Positions 25,522 through 39,474 of a DNA stretch of 64,000 nt are shown piece after piece. The stretch covers positions 1 to 64,000 of the forward strand of contig PUQB01000919.1 in NCBI GenBank assembly GCA_003024785.1, read 5' to 3'. The notes under the pieces were generated by a model that did not search any database, had not been told where the DNA came from, and saw nothing but the letters and a program-made list of their open reading frames with translations. The position numbers were made by a program, and so were the translations under genes. The number at the start of each line of letters is the position of its first letter. The first letter of the stretch is position 1. Source of the DNA: Selaginella tamariscina. Its lineage: Eukaryota > Streptophyta > Lycopodiopsida > Selaginellales > Selaginellaceae.

Positions 25522-26544
25522 TGTGTGTATGTATATGTATAAGAAATTAATTTGACATACACTTATTATATACACAAGCACACGCATATACATATAACAC
25601 ATGTGTACAATAATTCAGATTGTACACATACTAACCTTCTAAGTTCGTCGTCTATTGCAACGTCATTCTTCTTCTCAAACACGGCCCGCAAATTCTAATA
25701 AACTCATTGGGTATGTGAGATTAATATTTATACCGTCATGTTAAATAATGTGCTGTTTATAATATATGTATAAATATTAATTATAAAATTGATGTTTGAT
25801 TAGCTTTATCTTTTTATTATACAAAAGTATTTATAAAAATTATAAAGGTAATTATTTTTATCAAACTGTTTTAAAACCATGATTATTAAAATCTATCATA
25901 CAGGGGGATCCTAATAAATTTAACAGGAATTTTACAATTTTTTGTTTTTAAATTTGTAATATCAATAAAATTGTATTCCCAATTAATAATATAGCTATAA
26001 ATTTTTAAGAACCGAAGGAGTTTAAGACACAGCAAGTAGTGTTTCTAACTGCCTTACATGCATACGTGAGAGCGTGCGTGAGATACATTAGTGCTTGTTT
26101 GATGTATATGGGTGATATTTAGTATTGTTTACATAAGTTTAAGTGTTAAAAGGGTTTCTTCTTTACATTTGTTTATAAGAAATGATAAATTTAATTCCTA
26201 AAACCTTTTGTAAACATAAATGTCTGTTTAAGCAGGTTGTTGAGTTTTAAAATAAAGAAAAGAACTATGAAACTTAAATAATGTTAAAATATTAATAAAC
26301 TATCAAACTATATCATATAAAATACGTTTACACATGGTAGTAGCACAAATTAGCTCAAAGAAGATACATTAAGGTATATGGAGATTTGGAGAAGATACAT
26401 TGATGTATATAAGTGGAGTATATATATGCATTATATATCACATGTATGGTATATGGTGTACACATATTCATGTTGCGGCTATACGACAGACTAAGTTACT
26501 TCTGTGGAGATCTTAATACACATATGTAATCGAGATACATATGA
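25131..26544. other. AT-rich spacer with a long compound microsatellite
   Basis: Holds (AT)n(GT)n at about 25443-25526. Otherwise AT-rich. The stretch 26.2-26.5 kb repeats words seen near 23.65-23.8 kb (GAAGATACATTGATGTATAT). No exon is seen. Confidence 0.5.
25443..25526. repeat. (AT)n(GT)n microsatellite
   Basis: About 34 bp of AT followed by about 48 bp of GT with one GC interruption. Long open frames here code only for Thr-His or Ile-Tyr repeats and are not genes. Confidence 0.95.
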
Positions 26545-27845
26545 ATCGATCCAGAGACTTGCTTCCATGCCTATTAATATAACAAACATGTAATATGTAT
26601 TAGGATTAATTTTTAGCATAATACATTAATTTTATACTGTAAGATGTTAAATTGTTTATGTTGTTTATATATATATATATATACATACACACATACAGAC
26701 ATCGTACATACATGTGTGTGTGTGTGTGTGTGTGTTAATTGTTGTAATATATATGTACCTGCTGTGGTCTGTATTAAATCACTACATTAACATTGTGTAT
26801 ATATTAATAAGTATATTGTTACTATTTCATATATCATTAAATATAGATTGGGTTAAGATGGAAACATTAACTATATAAATTATATATGTATTACCTTGAG
26901 ATGGATCATTATTTACCACAGAACCAACGTCTACAACAACGTTCTTAGAACCACATTTTCCTCTCTTCAGGGCTGTATTTAAACAGTAATTATTAATAAT
27001 ATAATATATCAAATAATAATACATCATAGCATGTACATAACAGATACATACTAAAAGACTTTATTAATAATAAATATATATTATATACACCTTAGTTGTA
27101 CACTATGTACATAAAGTGCAATTTGTTTGGCATTATAGTTATTATAATGCTAATTATAAATTATAAATTATTAATTATCAATTTTTATATTATAAATTAT
27201 GTATATTTTATTTATCGCTGCAAACTTCAAGGTTAGTATAGAATTATTTATATATAGTGTATCTGGAATCGAGGCTTATCATCAGCAAACTGTAAAACAC
27301 GCGCGCGCGCGCACACACACACACATGAATAAAAATAGATTTATTTCATTAGTTAGTAATAAATAACGCTTTCGGTAATCAATTAAAATTTAATTAATTG
27401 GTAAATACTAAAAATCAAGGAAACACATGTATTTAAAAATTCATATAATAAATCCTGTATACAAATGAAATGCATTAACCTGAAGATCTTTTTTAATTTA
27501 TATTCTCTAAATACATATAAAATCATTTAAATAATTAATTTAATTAATTATGATTAAGGAAGGGGGCTGGATTATTATCATGTAACATAATGCTAGATTT
27601 ATAGCTATATAACTACACCACATTCACATACACGTACATTAAATATAACAATATAATGCTATGTCTAACTATACATAAAGCACACATATACATATATTAT
27701 AAATATATAATAAATAAAATATACATTAGGCAGATACATACACGTACATATACAAATACATACACATACCAATAATCACTTGCTAATTTTTGCACTAAGA
27801 TGTAACCCATTCATCTATTATCAATTATACAATATATCATAATTA
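26545..27845 (-). pseudogene. Phosphorylase ghost copy G (exons 14, 13, 12, 11, 10)
   Basis: Minus-strand matches in gene order. Start of exon 14 at 26560-26580 (CTTGCTTCCATGCCTATTAA on plus). Remnant of exon 13 at 26755-26785. Exon 12 at 26893-26995 (TTATTTACCACAGAACCAAC, GTCTACAACAA). Start of exon 11 at 27275-27297 (GCTTATCATCAGCAAACTG), with its other end at 27225-27245. Exon 10 at 27775-27835. It pairs with ghost H (32.1-33.1 kb) as a duplicate segment. Large internal losses rule out function. Confidence 0.8.
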
Positions 27846-29179
27846 TACAATATTAATAATGCATTATTGCTCCCCAGTCTTGGATTTTATATATATTTGA
27901 TAGTTTATTAAATGCTAACTATATTTTTAAATATGTTTTCCTAAGCATATACATACATACATACACTTTATATATATATAAATTACTTGTAATGAAGGTA
28001 ATAACTACCCTCAATTTCATCGTTTTATTAAAGTAAATATAACAAAATTTATAGATCAACGTTAGAGTGCAGATATTGTTCGTTCAGTCGTTCACTTTCT
28101 TAAACATATATAAAGTTGCATACAAAATATAGAAATTCATATTCTATTAAATTTCATTTTGAAAGATGGCTTAATGTATAATACTAAAAGATTCTTTGTA
28201 TTAAATATAAAAGTAAAACTAATTAATATATTTAAATAAAAAACAAAATATAAGATCTTTTCAGCCCTCCTACATATATATATTTTGAACATATTAATTT
28301 CTTATTATAAAATTAATCAACTTCAAAGGATTTGCAGTGAGTATAGTACTATAGTTTATATACATATATATATATTGAACTTAAAAAATGTCATAGTTAT
28401 TACTTAAAAATAAATATATATATCTTATATATTAAATTTATTTACTGTGTGTCTATTTACATGCAAGTATCTATCTTAAATTCCATTTAATAGCCATCCT
28501 AATTCCTATCTAACAGCTCTATTAGTTCTACCATGCTGTTGTCCTAGACTCAATTTAATAATTATTTTAAATTCACAGTGTAGGTTAAGGATCTAATTTA
28601 AGAATAAATTTATTAAGTTAATGATAATAATTAAATTAAAAATTAAGTTAAATTAAAAATAATAATAACAACTTCATCAAGTTAAAAATAATAAATTCAT
28701 TATATTAATTTAAAAATAATAATTAAATTAAGGATTAACTTAGAGATAAATAATGAATTTATTAACTTAAAAATAATAGCTGGTTTAAGAATTCATCTTA
28801 AAGATAAAATAATTATGTTAAAAATATCAACTAGATTAAGAATTATTAAATAATTAAGCCTAAAGAATAATAATTTAAATTTTTTTTACCATGTTAATGA
28901 TGACAAGTGGGTAAATAATATATTATTATTAAAATAATAAATTTATTTAGTGTTATATTTATTATTAATGCATTATAAATAATTATTCTAAATCTTAAAC
29001 TGATGTGCCATCGTGGAACGGGCCTACTTTAAATCTTAAATCCACACAGTACTATTTTAATTATGCATGGTCTAGTGCATGATTAAAAATAATAATTAAT
29101 TAAGAGTCTGATTTAAAAATAAATTTATCAAGTTAAAAATAATAATTAAGTTAAAAATAATTAAATAATTAAGTTCATA
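27846..29179. other. AT-rich spacer
   Basis: 27.85-28.3 kb is repeated at 33.13-33.56 kb (CTCAGTCTTGGATTTTATAT or its CCCAGTCT variant, AATTTCATGGTTTTATC-like words), so it is the continuation of the G/H duplication. 28.55-29.17 kb is a run of AATAATAATTAAATTAA-like sequence with no genes. Confidence 0.45.
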
Positions 29180-30165
29180 TTAAAGATTCAATTTAAAGAT
29201 AAATTATATAATAACTAAGTTAAAAGCTAATAATTATACATAGTTATTAAAATTTATAGTATGCAATGTTGTAAACTTTGAATACATTTGTCACCACCGA
29301 AATATCTAATATTAAGTATGAATTATTATAAATAAGCATATTTTATCTTAAATTATTCTTTATATGTAAGAACACATAATAATCATGTGAACCAATTTAT
29401 ATATTCACTTGGTTTTGTAATAGTTAAATGATACTTTTTATAAAATATAATATCCATAATTATGTTTATCACCAGAGGACAGAAGAATTTTCAAAATTTA
29501 AAAGTAATTTAATTAAAAAAATTATAAATGTTATACACATTGTAATAACAAGTACAACTTTAAAAAAATTAAAACTATGTAATATTACAATAGCAATAAA
29601 TAATCATTTTGATATCAACCACTCACATTTCTCATATATGACTACCATCTCTCTCACACCCACAAGTATTAAGTATAGTTTTAGTTAGGAAAAAAGAAGG
29701 TAGAGAGGGGTTTTCTAGAAATATAAATCTTTTAATGATTTAAATAAATATTCTTTAAATATGACATATACACACACATATATAACATATTTGCATTTTA
29801 GATTCACTATAACACACACACACAAAATGAAAATACACAAACACAGTTTTTACATAGACTAGTATGTAGGGTAATTAATTTGAATATATAATAAATTTGG
29901 TTATTGAAGTGTTGAACATTATATGTTTATTGTACACATAGCTTCAAATTGTGTTATGGAGAATATTCTACTTTTATTTTAAATATATTTTCTTTTAGAC
30001 TTTGAAAACTTTTCTTTTAGAATATCTTCAACCTCCTCACACGTGCAACCTTGTATTTTTAAGAGCTTTTATTAAACTTTAAAAAAACAAAAAACATATC
30101 GAAAAAACAAACTATTTAAAACTCGTTTTAAAAATTGTTAAAAATTAACATGAGAATGGGTGAAA
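29180..30165. repeat. Second copy of the 20.8-21.6 kb segment
   Basis: Matches 20800-21600 in direct orientation, with about 180 bp extra around 29870-30000. No coding content. Confidence 0.75.
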
Positions 30166-30379
30166 TATATATTAACAATTAACTATATTAACTTATAACT
30201 TAAATATATATTAACTTATATATTAGCTATAAAATGTATTCCCAATTAGCTATAATGCCATCTAATAAGTCTGCACACGAATAACCTGGAACGAACTTAT
30301 CACATGATGTAAAAAAAACCCAAGGTAAGCATTTGCAAAACAATTAAGATATTTCTTCAAGTTCAAATGTGTTAATGAA

Positions 30380-32120
30380 GTTGTATAACATGTGTGGAAA
30401 GAAGATATTCTATTGATGTCTAGTGTTGCTTTTCATGAGAGATTAAATCGGGAATGGATCCCACGCGTTCTGATTGTTGCAAAGGGGGAGCAGTGTCTAT
30501 TGCAGATTTGTATCAGGCATCAGCGAGTGGTTGGAGATACCAACTCCAACGGTTATAAGATGGAGAGATAGTGAGACGTCTATATATTGAGGTAATTACT
30601 GTTTTTTATTGGTAGGAATTTAATCTTTTTATAATCCATACTCTTTAATATACACACGTGATCTTTTTCTTAACTCATGATTAACTAAAATTCATACACA
30701 TATTTCTTTATGGCCTGCATACACAATTCATGATTGATTAGAATGCATACACAATTGCTTTTATGATTCATACACAAGATTGTTTTTATAATTTATATGT
30801 GCAGGCGTGGGGTACACATGTGTACTCGTATGGCATACAGGACATAATTAGATACGTGACAGTAGACAACGGTGTCGTTACACAGGCGTCGTTTAACCAT
30901 ATATTGAAAACCGTTACAAAACTCCATGTTGCACTAAGCACAGGATTTCAAGAAAAGTCGTTTAAGAAGTATGTATTATAAGTTTTATAACAATTAAAAT
31001 TTGATAATTATAATTATTTAACGAACAGATGTTCACAAACATTAGACGAATTTTAAAATAAATATAACGAAGTTGCAACACTTTATACGAACAAGTTTAA
31101 ACACGAGTTACCCTCTATGCATGGAATTGAAGATTTTCCGGTCAGGATTTATATCTCAACAGTGAAATGTATAATATTCTTCTTGGTACGTTATATTCCA
31201 TTGTTTTCCCTCTTTTAATTTAATCACGTTGTTTAAAAATTAATTTAGTGTAGGAATTGAGAAAATAACTATGGACCATGCTCAAGGGCACCTACGGATT
31301 TTGACGTCGGACTCAGCGCTACGCTGTGAAAAGCCTTTGTTAAACGCAAAATTGTTAACAAATCTGCAAAAGGCTAAACATGACACTCGCGAGCGCATTA
31401 ATAGTGCATTCGTCCAGGTAAGATATCTTGAGTATATTAGAATATACTAAATATTTGGAATCAGAATATACTAAATATTTTAGTATATTTAATTTATACA
31501 CTGGTTTTTTAATTTAAACGTACACAATCTTAAGTATACTAAAATATTTAAGATTGTGTACGTTTAAATTAAAAAACCAGTGCCGTTCCCCAGGAAAGGT
31601 CAGATATTTATACCTTAAATAGTTTAATTATGAACTCATTATTGTTTTTATAGATCCATGGTCTCATTGCTGAATGAATTAAGGAAGAGTTAGTCAAGTG
31701 ACCATGTTTTCTCATTTTATGTTTTAAATGTCTAACTTCAGTATGTTTGAATTATATATCATAAATTAAAATTAATATATTCCATTGCATAATTATTGTT
31801 TCTTGAACGCCACTTTGCTTCTCGGACCTCCTGGATGGGATGCTTTTCTTAAGGTATTTCTTGCAATATGATTGAGACCTCTAAATCCATTCTTTGATTT
31901 GACAGAAGGACAAGAGACCAACATCATCACAGACTGTCCTCATGCTGCGAAGGGGACTTTCTGGTGGCTAGAAAAAGAGATGAAGAACCGGTGAGTGACT
32001 TAGCTAGGCATAACAGTATTGTGAGTTTGCTGTACAGGGGAAATGCTGGCTAGAGCACTTTTCATGGACGAGATATCCATCAGAGTTCAGTGTAGGCCAG
32101 CAGCTAACCGAGGAACTTTC
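30380..32120 (+). pseudogene. Degenerate multi-exon gene fragment, family not recognised
   Basis: The DNA here is less A+T-rich than its surroundings and holds exon-like blocks on the plus strand. About 30805-30970 follows a TGCAG acceptor and reads AWGTHVYSYGIQDIIRY and onwards. About 31090-31180 reads LYTNKFKHELPSMHGIEDF in an otherwise interrupted frame. About 31260-31418 reads TMDHAQGHLRILTSD to a good AG/GTAAGA donor. About 31905-32145 has further open blocks (GTFWWLEKEMKNR, WLEHFSWTRYPSEF). Stops and shifts fall between them, so no single product can be assembled. I do not recognise the parent gene. It abuts phosphorylase ghost H. Confidence 0.45.
31499..31582. repeat. Perfect 34-bp inverted repeat
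   Basis: Arms 31499-31532 and 31549-31582 are exact reverse complements. The left arm starts CACTGGTTTTTTAATTT and the right arm ends AAAAAACCAGTG. The loop is 16 nt. The absence of any mismatch is striking next to heavily decayed DNA, which suggests a recent fold-back event or an assembly artefact. It lies in an inter-exon stretch of the dead gene. Confidence 0.9.
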
Positions 32121-32263
32121 AACTCCAGAGACTTGCTTCCATGCCTATTAATATAACAAATTACATATTTAACATAATACATTAATTTGATACAGTAAGA
32201 TGTTAAATTGTTTATGTTTATGTTTACACACACACACACATACATACATACAAACATAGTGCA

Positions 32264-32302
<39 letters not shown>

Positions 32303-33125
32303 ATTGTTGTAATATATATGTACCTGCTGTGGTCTGCAACTGTGGTATGAAAACCACCTGTATTAAATCACTGCATTAACACTTAATGACATTGTCTATA
32401 TACAAATGTATATAAGTATACTGTATTTAGAACCACATGTTTCCTCTCTTGAGGTTGTATTTTAAAAGACTTTATTAATAACAAATATACACCTTAGTTG
32501 TACACTATGTACATAAAGTGCAATTTGTTTGGCATTATAGTTATTATAATGCTAATTATAAATTATAAACTATAATTTTTTATAATTTATATTTTATATA
32601 ATTTATAAGATGCATAATAAACCTATAAAGAATTTTATACTAACCTTGAATTTTTTAGCAATAAATAACAGACAGAATTTTAACTGGCGTTTATTCTCTT
32701 AATCTGAATATTAAATAGTGTATTTGGATTAATCTCGATTCCTGTTACGTCAAGAATAAACTTGTTTTATTGGCTAATTTTGCGATAAATCACACACACG
32801 TATATAAATAAAAAAAGATTTATTATAATAAATATTAATAATATTGATATAAATTTATATCACAGTATTACTTGTTTATATGTGTGTTTTATATATGATT
32901 AGACATAGGATTATATTGTTATTGTGATGTAAGTATTATGTTACATGATAATTCATACATATTATGAATGTATAAATAAATAAAATATACATTAGGCAGA
33001 CATACACGTACATAAATACATGCACATATATTTCTAATTATCACTCTTTAATCTCTTGCTAATTATTGCACTAAGCTCGGGACTACTTAACCCATTCATC
33101 TATTATCAAAATAATTGTATAAATA
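32120..33125 (-). pseudogene. Phosphorylase ghost copy H (exons 14, 13, 12, 11, 10)
   Basis: Minus-strand matches in gene order. Exon 14 start at 32130-32150. Exon 13 at 32322-32365 (GGTATGAAAACCACCTGTAT on plus). Exon 12 fragment at 32430-32460. Exon 11 at 32640-32790, nearly full length (TCTCGATTCCTGTTACGTC). Exon 10 at 33040-33110 (CTTGCTAATTATTGCACTAA). The exon 11 copy is contiguous here, unlike the split one in ghost C. (CA)n and (TG)n tracts fill the gap between exons 14 and 13. Confidence 0.82.
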
Positions 33126-35824
33126 TACAATATTAATAATGCATTATTGCTCCTCAGTCTTGGATTTTATATATATTTGATAGTTTATTAAAATGTTAAA
33201 CTATATTTTAAATATCTTTTTCTATGCATATATATATATATTAATTACTTGTTGTAGAGAAGGTAATAACTACCCTCAATTTCATGGTTTTATCATAGTA
33301 AATATAACAAAATTTAGAAATCAACGTTAGAGTGCAAATATTGTCGTTCACCCATTCACTCTCTCTTAAACATACATAGTACATACAGTTGCATACAGAA
33401 TATAGAAATTCATATTCTATTATATTTCAATTTGAAAGATCGCTTAATGTATTAAATATAAAAGTAAAACTAATTAAATATATTTAAATAGAATTGTTAT
33501 ATTTCAAACCATTTACCCCTCCTACGAATATATATTTAGGACATATTAATTTCTTATTATAAAAATACATACAATTGTTAATTTAAAATGTTGTATTTGT
33601 TACTTATATATATATATAGACACACACACTATGTTCTAAAATACACACACGCACGCACGCACAAGTTGGTAAGGAGCGTGTATATGTATACTCCATAATA
33701 TTATATTAGTGTTATTCCAAGTAATCCAGGTGCCTGTTGAATTCCACACGTAAATCAAACAAATCCTGAAATCTCTCCCATTACATATATAGCCTTGAAA
33801 CCTCAATTTAAAACTTTATGCATTAGATTACAATAAATTTATAAAAATCTATATTTATAAACGACTTCTATATAAATAGATAGATAGATAACAAAACTCG
33901 ATGCCATTTATTAATATTTACTTATTTATAATATTTATGATAATTTACCAACTATAAATTGAAAACTATATTTAATTATTATATCATGAAGATTTGCACA
34001 GCTAAACAGTGCAGGTTTCATCAGGAAGTGTATATATAAGAGATATGGAATTTTTACAATTTTAATCTGTAGTGAAGATATGTATGTGCATGTATATATT
34101 TAATATATACTCAATAACTGTGAGATTCGTAATAATATAAATGTAATTTTCCCTAAATAATAACCATATATACATGCATCTGTATATACCGTGTATATAA
34201 TTAATGTGTATATAAAATTCACAACGTTTTATTTAAAATTATAATATTAATTTGATAAGGTGTATACATATTAAAATAACGTTTAAAATGTCAATAGCCT
34301 AAAACAATTTACATATTTCACACACACACACGTAATATTCCATAATGTTATTCTGCATCTACTACACGTGGAAATGGGTAAGAGCTTTACTTAGAATTAA
34401 TTAAATTAAATCTCTTTAGAACGATTTGAGGAACTGAAACCTTGACTTAAACAAAAGGTAAATTAATTTAATAAACTTTTAAAATATTTATTTATTTAAA
34501 AATTTAAATTAGAATAGTATTATGATTAAAAAGAGATTAATCATTTAGCATAAGGACACCACACACTATGTTTTCTCTCTCTCACACACACGCACATATC
34601 TTTCTATAGACGAGGGTGGATATATATGTGTATATGCATATGTATTAGCTATCGTTATACATTTCTTTGGCATAATTAACTAGAATCCCATAGTTAAAAT
34701 TCAGCTATGTATCGAATGCAAGTGCATACAACATGTCCAAATTCATATTCTATAGTATCGCTGTAAAACTGCTTAATGTGTAAATATAAACCATATGGAA
34801 AATACTAAAAGATCTTTATATCAAATATAAATTAAGTATAAAACTATAACTAATTAAAAATAAGCTAAATGCAAAATGTAATATAATATCTTTTGTATGT
34901 CATATATCAAATCATTGACCGGCACTGGGTATGGAGGATTTATTATATATTTATGTTACATAATTTAATTTTTAAATGTCTTATTTATGTGTATATGTAT
35001 AACATTATTTAAAGAACAAATTCTAGTATGTAGCCCTAGCATGGTTGAATTTAATATCGTTTGATAGTTTATTAATATTTTAACATTATTTAAATTTTAT
35101 AGTTCCTTTCTCTGTTTAAATTGTTAACACGCGTACTTGAATATACCAAGTTTCATGCTTTTAACAAGAGTATTTAAATTTATCATTTCTTATAAACAAA
35201 TGTCTCTTTCAAAACTTCAAAAATATGTGCAAAAACGTTTGTTTAAACAATACTAAATATCAACCATTTACATCAGACAAGCACTAATACTCTCTCTCTC
35301 ATACACACACACATATTTATGTATATATATTTATAAAAATAATATTTATATATTGGAACTAAATATAACGTGGTTTTAGAAAAAGCATATATATAAAATA
35401 AGTTAGATATGTGTGTGTGTGTCTATATATATATATATATATTATACACAAGAATAGATCATTAAACTTATAAAATTAAGTCGGTATATTCTTCGGAAAA
35501 GAAACTGTTTAAATTATATTATTTAAAATTAAATTATTTGATTTTTAGCTAAAGTATGGAATTAAAAATATAAAATATGTCAACGTCTTGTCTTGATAGC
35601 CTAGCTGTTGTTCATTTTCCCTATAAAAACAAATATATATTTTAAATAAATATCTAATATATTTTAAATAAATTTTATTTTTCATGAAACTAACTATATG
35701 CATTCCATGTTTTAGTTAATAATATAAGTATACAGTTTATTTAACAAATAAGAATAACAATAATAATGACACTAATAAATTATAATTAACAAATCTATAC
35801 ATAATTAAGCTAAATTATTTGTGT
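33126..35824. other. AT-rich spacer with partial repeat copies
   Basis: 33.13-33.56 kb repeats 27.85-28.3 kb. 34.2-35.0 kb carries a partial third copy of the 17.9-kb segmental unit (TTAATCATTTAGCATAAGGA, TTTTCTCTCTCTCACACAC, CATTTCTTTGGCATAATTAA). Around 33630-33665 there is (AC)n(GCAC)n. No exon was found. Confidence 0.45.
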
Positions 35825-36205
35825 TACAGTACCTGTAAATCTCATCAATTCAAGTAGTCTCTACGTCCATAACCACTATTTCCTTTAATATCTAAACAAA
35901 AAAAGGAGTTACTTCATAGCCTTTTATAATATATATTGTACAAATTATTAATTTTAATTAATTATTCCCTTATTTCTATATTAGCCCCGTGTAATGTTCC
36001 GTATTAAACTGTAAATTTCATATTGCTAGTCCCACTCGCTTCCATGCCTATCACTAAAAAAAATTAAAAAATATTTATTGTTTATATAATAGTTGTTTAC
36101 AATATATTAAAATTTCATTGAAGTATTATTATATGTTAATTTAATATACATGTACGTGTTGTGCTTATGTGGTGAGAAGGGTCACTTCGTTAGCTCTTAA
36201 TCACA
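35825..36205 (-). pseudogene. Phosphorylase ghost copy I (exons 16, 14, 13)
   Basis: On the minus strand, 35831-35892 matches exon 16 (plus ACGTCCATAACCACTATTTC). 35980-36052 matches exon 14 (TTAGCCCCGTGTAATGTTCC, TTTCATATTGCTAGTCCCAC). 36150-36200 is a weak remnant of exon 13. Exon 15 is absent. This is the ghost nearest to the live PHS2 gene and lies in the same orientation. Confidence 0.75.
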
Positions 36206-37239
36206 ACATATGCTAATATATTACCACATTTAGTCTATACTAATACATCTATATATATAACATAACAATTATATAATATATTGGCTTTATCATTTTCCTA
36301 TAAAGTAAATATAGCAAAATTTAAAATGTAAAGTCTTGTACAAATGTCGTCGTTCACCCACGCCCCGTACAGGTGCTTACAAAGTCTAGAAATTTATAGT
36401 CTATTCGTTCAATGTATAAATACTAAAAGATCCTTTGTATAGAAAATACATAAACTAAACAAAGTAAATATATATTTTATTCAAAATGTAATATAACATC
36501 TTTTCAATCTCTTATAGTATCTCAACCCACAACCAGGACACTATATATTTTGGAGATATTAATTCTTTATTACAAATGTTAAAAAAGGTATCCCATTTCA
36601 TATAAATAACTTATTTAATTTAAATGTTTGATTTATTACTTATATTTTTTGTCCTCTTTGAAAAATAAAAGGAGAATATTGTGCATACTTAAAATTATAC
36701 ACATACACACCTAAGCAGTATATCTTAAGTATATCATATACACTTAAGATGTATATCAAAATATAGAGGGAAAATGCTTTATACTGTGACATGTTAAATA
36801 CCTCCTAATACAAGTAATATTTACTCCCGTTATGCTGCCTTCAACACATACACACACACGTCTCTATATATGACGTATAAACAAGTTCATAAAAATAAAT
36901 ATTACTGAATCGGTTACTTAATGTAGGGTAATTAATCCGAATATAAATATATTGTTTATTGACCTTTTCTGCTTCAAACTGTGTTATCGAAAATATGTTT
37001 TGGTATTACGTTGATATTTATATTATTTTAAAAAGTTTTAAAAAGAATTCTTCTAAAATATGTTGACCCTTGTGAGAAAAGGTCTGATTTTATAAAAGGG
37101 TTTTATAACGAGAGAGTTTATAAATACTATTTACTGTTTGTTATAACGAAAACTTCATTTTAGAAATTGTTAAAAATCGACATTAGAATGGGATGGAAAC
37201 CTCATACACTCGGTGAACGCTACTACTAATTACATCGTC
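36206..37239. other. AT-rich spacer with dispersed repeat
   Basis: 36.93-37.2 kb is a copy of the dispersed repeat (CTTCAAACTGTGTTATCGAAAA, AATTGTTAAAAATCGACATT). 36.29-36.6 kb resembles 17.3-17.5 kb. No coding content. Confidence 0.4.
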
Positions 37240-38763
37240 AAGTTCATGTAATGTAACATGAAATTCTACTAGGCCCTAACACGTACAACTTTCTTGCATA
37301 TCTCTTAATCCTTGTATTTCCTTTATACCATAGTCCTATATTTTGGATTCTTCTATATTTATTTACATGTAATTAGGAATATTCTGGCTCATTTTTTTTG
37401 GGCCTTATTAACAAGTCAATTATCCTTAAAAGATAATATAAACTTACTTATAAACTTCTATATCATTAACTTATACATCTACAAAGAATTACTTCTCATT
37501 CTTTGTAAGTACTTATTTAATTGAAACACTTGGTGTACCCTTACTCCTTTTGACAGTTGCAATTGATATACCACTTTACAGATACATTCTAGAATCTCAT
37601 AAGGACTTTAGTAACTAGGGGACAACTTATTGTTGCGTCTCTTTCGTAAGGCCACAATAGTGTTTGGCTTCCATGTGTGATAAATGTCATAAACTTAATA
37701 ACTAGCTTTGAGTTGTTTATAAGTTACTTCTTACACAAACTTCGAATGTTCTTAAGCTTAATATTTAAATCTTTAACTTCCTCATCCATTTTGTCATGAG
37801 CCCTAACCCTAGCTCAAAAGCTGTCTTGGGATGCTATTCAAATATAATATAGTATAGACTCATTCTAATTCCACTGCGTTGATGTAATGAATATATACTT
37901 ACTCATTGGTCTTTTTTCTAGTTGATAATACACCTTAACATATCTTTTAAAACTTTATTTACCCTTCTGTGTTTACTTATCTATTTGGGATGATCTCCAC
38001 TACATAGCTTAAGCTTCATTTTCATACACTTAGAAAAGCCTCTCTAGAAACTAGAAGTAAATTTGGAGTTTCTATCACTTATAATATTATTTGAAAATCT
38101 AAAATAAAAAATATATATTGTAAATATATCAAAGCCAGCTTTGATACATTCAAATTCTTCTTTAAAGGAACTAACTTAACAAACTTTGTTAACTTAACTA
38201 TAATGACTCACACGTGCTCATTTTGCCTCTATGTCCTTGACACATGAGTGATAAAGTCTATTGAGATATTGCCTCACGCCTGTCACCTAGTTTATCCTTT
38301 GGTACCTTTACTTGCTAACACTTGTCACAAGTCTTGCGATACACTATGATATTAATTTTCATATTCCTCCAAACTTGATAAACTCATACGTTTTCCTTCC
38401 CCCAAAGTGATTAATTTATAGGTAATCATGATGGAAATATAATACCTAATTGATTAAATGGTTCACACGAGAAAGATACACACGATCATTGTAGTAAAAA
38501 AATTTCATCTTAAAATGAGAATGGTGGCTCTAGTTATCCCTTGAGCTCTTACACCTTGGTGTCTTGTGCTTGAACATATTAAATTACTTGGTTACAATCA
38601 CTAATTGTCTTTGTCAATCGGTTACATATCCGTGTTTGGAATTTCCAACCATTGTGACTCTCTCAACGCATGACAAGTCATTTACCATCATATTAGCCTT
38701 CTCTGCATGATGTTCAATAGGAAATTCATCAAACTCCATGAGCTTAACCATTTAGTAAGCTTG

Positions 38764-39156
38764 TCAAAAGTTCAACTCTTTCTGTGTGAACAGATACACC
38801 AAAGGCTTGTGATCTACATCATAAAGATAGTGTCTCCAAACTTGTAATGTATTAACAATAACCAATAGCTCTTGCTCATACATCAAGTACCATTGGTTTA
38901 CAAGATTCAAAGTGTGATTCTCATAAGTAATAGGCCTCCCCTTTTGCATAAGTACAACTCCAATGACCACTCCATTCACATCACACAATACTTCATAAGG
39001 CTTATAGGGATTTGCAATACATAAAACTAGTGCATGTACCAAGAAACTACGCTCATCCGAAGCACTCCATGCAAAGGGAAAGTCCTTCCTCAGCAACCTA
39101 GTTAATGGAAAAGCTTTATTGACATAGTCTTTAACAAACCAGCCAATCATGCTCAA
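38764..39156 (-). pseudogene. RNase H fragment of the decayed gypsy element
   Basis: About 130 codons are open, with the gypsy tether (YVNKAFPLTRLLRKDFPFAW) leading into RNase H. The first catalytic Asp lies in CDVNGVVIGVVL. The segment is followed at its 3-prime side by the usual linker toward integrase, but with a stop. It belongs to a lineage different from the element at 4.8 kb, judging by the motif wording. Confidence 0.75.
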
Positions 39157-39474
39157 GAAACTCTAACTCTTGTATATTGTTAGAAACTGGCCATTGCTCC
39201 ACCACTACTACCTTTTGTGGATCAGTCTTAATTTCACTTAGCATCACAATGTGACCCAAATACTCCATCTTGCATTGAGCAAACACACATTTGCTCTTCT
39301 TTGCATAGAGCTTATTCTTTCACAACAACTGAAGGACTTTTCACAAATGTTCTACATGCTCCCTTATATTCTTATTGTAAATAAAATTATCGTTGAGAAA
39401 AATCTTCACAAAGTTGTGCAAATAACCTCTAAACACCTTAGTCATCAACCAAGTGAATGTGGTTGGGGCATTTG

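Noticed and set aside
25353..25602. Two open frames with Thr-His and Ile-Tyr repeats
   Set aside because: Pure translation of the (AT)n(GT)n microsatellite.
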